Below, in pieces: positions 61,830 to 64,000 of a stretch of DNA of 64,000 nt. The stretch comes from Lactobacillus crispatus (GTDB taxonomy: Bacteria; Bacillota; Bacilli; Lactobacillales; Lactobacillaceae). Below the pieces are notes generated by a model that was not told where the DNA came from, did not search any database, and saw only the letters and a list, made by a program, of their open reading frames with translations. The stretch covers positions 2,046,001 through 2,110,000 of the forward strand of contig NZ_CP072197.1 of assembly GCF_018987235.1 (NCBI RefSeq), given 5' to 3'. A program made the position numbers and the translations under genes. Positions within the stretch are counted from its first letter, which is position 1; each line of letters starts with the position of its first letter.

Positions 61830-62780
61830 TTATCTAGTTGATTGGCGCCGAATCAGCTTCGGTTTAAGCATTACTTCACCTTGAGGTGAACCTGATTGGG
61901 CAATCTTTTGCAGTAGCATTTTAGCTAACATTTCACCCATTTCAAAAATTGGTTGTTTAATTGTCGTTAGCTTTGGATTAGAAACTTGATCTAAAAAGAC
62001 ACCATCAAAACCAATAACTCCAAAGTCTTCCGGAATTCGAGCGCCTTCATCTTGCAATTGCCGTACAACACCCACTGCAATTCGATCACTGGCACAGACG
62101 AAACAAGTATCTTTTTTAAATTCCTTAAAATGTTCATGAATAACATCTTGCGCAGCATGACTATGATTAGAAACCCGAAAAATTTGTGGTATCAACTGGT
62201 GTTGTTGCAAAGTGTTGATATAACCAGCTTCACGTGAATATTCAAATGGCTCTTTTAAATCAATTCCAATAAAGATAATGTGCTTATATAACCGGTCTAA
62301 AGCATATTGAGTAGCCATCTTCTCTGCTAACTGATTATCAGAATCAACAAAGTCATAGCCGCGGTGATTTTCACCAAATAAAACAAAAGGCTTATCGAGT
62401 TTATCAAATAATTCATAATCTTTGTTTCGCGCCCCGGTAATTAAATAGCCATCTGCATGTTCCTTTTCAATTTGATTAGGATCCGTAACTAATTGCATCG
62501 CATACTGCTTAGTATTTAAACCACGAGCAAAACCAAAAAGCAAGTTCATATAGTATGGCTCAGTGGTATCAATATCTTCTAAAGTGACGAATTTTACCAC
62601 GTTAGTCCGATTATTAACTAAAGCCTGTGCAATTGAATTGGGATGGTAGTTTAGTTTCTCCATTGCTTTTTCTACCATTGCTCTTAATTCTGGCGTTACT
62701 TGCTCAGGATGATTAATCACTCGTGATACCGTCATTTTTGATACATTTGCTTCTTTAGCAACATCTGATAAAGTAGTCAT
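61830..62780 (-). CDS. LacI-family regulator of the maltodextrin cluster (MalR-like)
   Basis: 316 residues. The helix-turn-helix TLSDVAKEANVSKMTVSRVINHPEQVT starts the protein, with the hinge ALVNNRT and the sugar-binding domain (about 60-316). It is first in the cluster and is the natural candidate to bind the GAAARCGGTTT operators. Ligand is inferred to be maltose-related. Confidence 0.88.
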   Translation of the reverse strand: MTTLSDVAKEANVSKMTVSRVINHPEQVTPELRAMVEKAMEKLNYHPNSIAQALVNNRTNVVKFVTLEDIDTTEPYYMNLLFGFARGLNTKQYAMQLVTDPNQIEKEHADGYLITGARNKDYELFDKLDKPFVLFGENHRGYDFVDSDNQLAEKMATQYALDRLYKHIIFIGIDLKEPFEYSREAGYINTLQQHQLIPQIFRVSNHSHAAQDVIHEHFKEFKKDTCFVCASDRIAVGVVRQLQDEGARIPEDFGVIGFDGVFLDQVSNPKLTTIKQPIFEMGEMLAKMLLQKIAQSGSPQGEVMLKPKLIRRQSTR

Positions 62781-62787
62781 ATTATTC

Positions 62788-63561
62788 CTATTCTAAGTAC
62801 ATCTTTCTGAATCGGTTTAAATCTTTTTGGCTAAAGCCAAGCTCTTTTTTGAAAAATCCATCAAAACTGCCCCAGCCTTGGCGAATAGTTTCCGTAATTC
62901 CACGAATAGCCGGTCCCTCTCCCTTGGTAATATTCATTTTAGAAACTAGGCTAGCAATTTCATTATCATCGGGGAACTGTTTAGCCAAAGCAAAGTCATA
63001 CAATTCATTGGTCAATAAATAATCACGCGAAATGGTGTCATCATCAACACCTAATGCAGTTAAGATCAGTGCTGAAGTCATTCCAGTTCTATCTTTGCCT
63101 GCACTACAATGATAAACTAGCGCATCTTCTTCAGGTAATTCAATCAATTCCGCAAAAATTTTAGCAAATTCATGTTGGCTATGTGAATTAAGCAAAACCT
63201 GTTGGTAAATTTGACCAAGCCAATTGTCACCCATATCAGGAATATGATGGACAAAGCGATATAACTTGTTATCGCCTTTATTTTGCTTGCGGTTTTCAGA
63301 ATAAATATGTGCATCAACAAAACGGACATTTGACCAAAGCTTGTCAGGCGCTGAATTTTGTTCATACTTAGAGCGTAAATCAACATCTACGGTAATTCGG
63401 CGTTCAACTAACTTTTCTTGATCTTCCTTCGACAAGGAGCTAAGTGAATCAGAACGATATATTTTGTTCCACTTTACATGTTGACCCTTGTCATTTTGGT
63501 AGCCGCCGATGTCTCTGAAATTCAGCGGTCCATCCAAAGCTAATATTCGATCATGCTTCAT
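62788..63561 (-). CDS. Protein-tyrosine phosphatase, CX5R type
   Basis: 257 residues. LNFRDIGGYQNDKGQHV and YHCSAGKDRTGMTSALIL give the Cys/Arg active site. It is a paralogue of the phosphatase at 19574-20365 with related length. It stops 8 bp before... the LacI gene start, so may be co-transcribed with the regulator. Substrate unknown. Confidence 0.88.
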   Translation of the reverse strand: MKHDRILALDGPLNFRDIGGYQNDKGQHVKWNKIYRSDSLSSLSKEDQEKLVERRITVDVDLRSKYEQNSAPDKLWSNVRFVDAHIYSENRKQNKGDNKLYRFVHHIPDMGDNWLGQIYQQVLLNSHSQHEFAKIFAELIELPEEDALVYHCSAGKDRTGMTSALILTALGVDDDTISRDYLLTNELYDFALAKQFPDDNEIASLVSKMNITKGEGPAIRGITETIRQGWGSFDGFFKKELGFSQKDLNRFRKMYLE

Positions 63562-63616
63562 TTTTCCTTGCCTTTCCTCATTAAAGTGTTAATACCGTAC
63601 TTTTATTATATCATTA

Positions 63617-64000
63617 TCAGTCATGTGCAAATAACCGAGCAGCACGAATTGCACGTTGCCAACCTGAATAAAGTTTTTCACGTTCAACTGCACTCATTTT
63701 CGGCTCAAAGGCCTGTCCAATCGTAAAGGTATGCTTTAACTCGTCAATATTTTTCCAATAGCCAACGGCAAGGCCAGCTAAAAAGGCTGCACCCATGCTG
63801 GTTGTTTCCAGCGTTTTAGCGCGTTCAATTTCAATCCCTAAAATGTCAGCCTGAAACTGCATCAGGTAATTGTTGTTGCTAGCACCGCCATCAACACGTA
63901 AAGCAGGAATTTCAATGCCTGAATCTTGTTGCATCGTATCAACAACGTCACGGGTTTGATAAGCTAATGACTGCAAAGTTGCTTTAATTATATCCTTGTC
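63617..64000 (-). CDS. glpK: Glycerol kinase, C-terminal part (runs off window)
   Basis: The frame is open from the right edge to the stop at 63617 (127 residues). [48 protein letters not shown] is the highly conserved C-terminal half of GlpK. The enzyme phosphorylates glycerol with ATP. The start lies outside. Confidence 0.93.
   Translation of the reverse strand, partial: DKDIIKATLQSLAYQTRDVVDTMQQDSGIEIPALRVDGGASNNNYLMQFQADILGIEIERAKTLETTSMGAAFLAGLAVGYWKNIDELKHTFTIGQAFEPKMSAVEREKLYSGWQRAIRAARLFAHD

Noticed and set aside
1..64000. CRISPR arrays, tRNA or rRNA genes
   Set aside because: No regularly spaced repeats or RNA gene signatures were seen on reading both strands; short tRNA remnants could be missed without a dedicated search.

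Overview
The window reads as chromosomal DNA of a low-GC lactic acid bacterium, most likely a Lactobacillus of the acidophilus/crispatus/helveticus group. The reasons are the gene families and their order: rsmG-noc-parA-parB-DUF951-ychF-DUF1129, pepN, pepD, a DtpT-type peptide carrier, a cinnamoyl esterase closely resembling the L. johnsonii LJ0536 enzyme, an Apf-like secreted protein, and a full maltodextrin operon. Species cannot be fixed from the sequence alone. No rRNA, tRNA, prophage or CRISPR array was seen.

Layout. 1-0.5 kb: start of a GH31 alpha-glucosidase running out of the window. 0.6-3.4 kb: a GlcD-like flavin oxidoreductase behind a perfect cre site, then small membrane proteins and an enterocin-A-immunity-like protein. 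3.5-12 kb: aspartate racemase-murE, an OmpR/EnvZ-type two-component system and a paired ABC exporter. 12-18.2 kb: the origin-proximal chromosome-segregation block (ychF, DUF951, parB, parA, noc, rsmG) and cvpA. 18.3-18.6 kb: an apparently complete type I toxin-antitoxin locus (BsrE/holin-like peptide plus convergent antisense RNA). 18.6-22.7 kb: flavin-related genes (apbE, two FMN reductases), a phosphatase and a TetR regulator.

22.7-23.9 kb and 47.4-48.5 kb carry two inverted copies of one 1164-bp IS30-family element, each with its own long target duplication (13 and 14 bp). Between them lie pepD, a methionine T-box operon (NlpA/MetQ-like protein and two PLP sulfur enzymes), an ABC transporter with a TetR regulator and twin operators, the cinnamoyl esterase, yaaA, an L,D-transpeptidase, a LytTR/LiaF-like pair, a SemiSWEET gene with a probable 5-prime frameshift, dtpT, pepN, an Apf-like protein, an MFS carrier, a macrodomain protein and a trio of AT-rich small membrane proteins. 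The last of the trio is interrupted by the second IS30.

48.7-64 kb is a maltodextrin utilisation cluster transcribed right to left: LacI regulator, ackA, a PAS-only protein, a GH13_31 alpha-glucosidase, a GH13_20 maltogenic amylase/neopullulanase, maltose phosphorylase, beta-phosphoglucomutase, msmK, malE, malF and malG. It would import maltodextrins, break them down by hydrolysis and phosphorolysis to glucose-6-phosphate, and pair this with ATP formation by acetate kinase. Candidate CcpA/LacI operators lie at its transcription starts. A second tyrosine phosphatase and the 3-prime part of glpK end the window.
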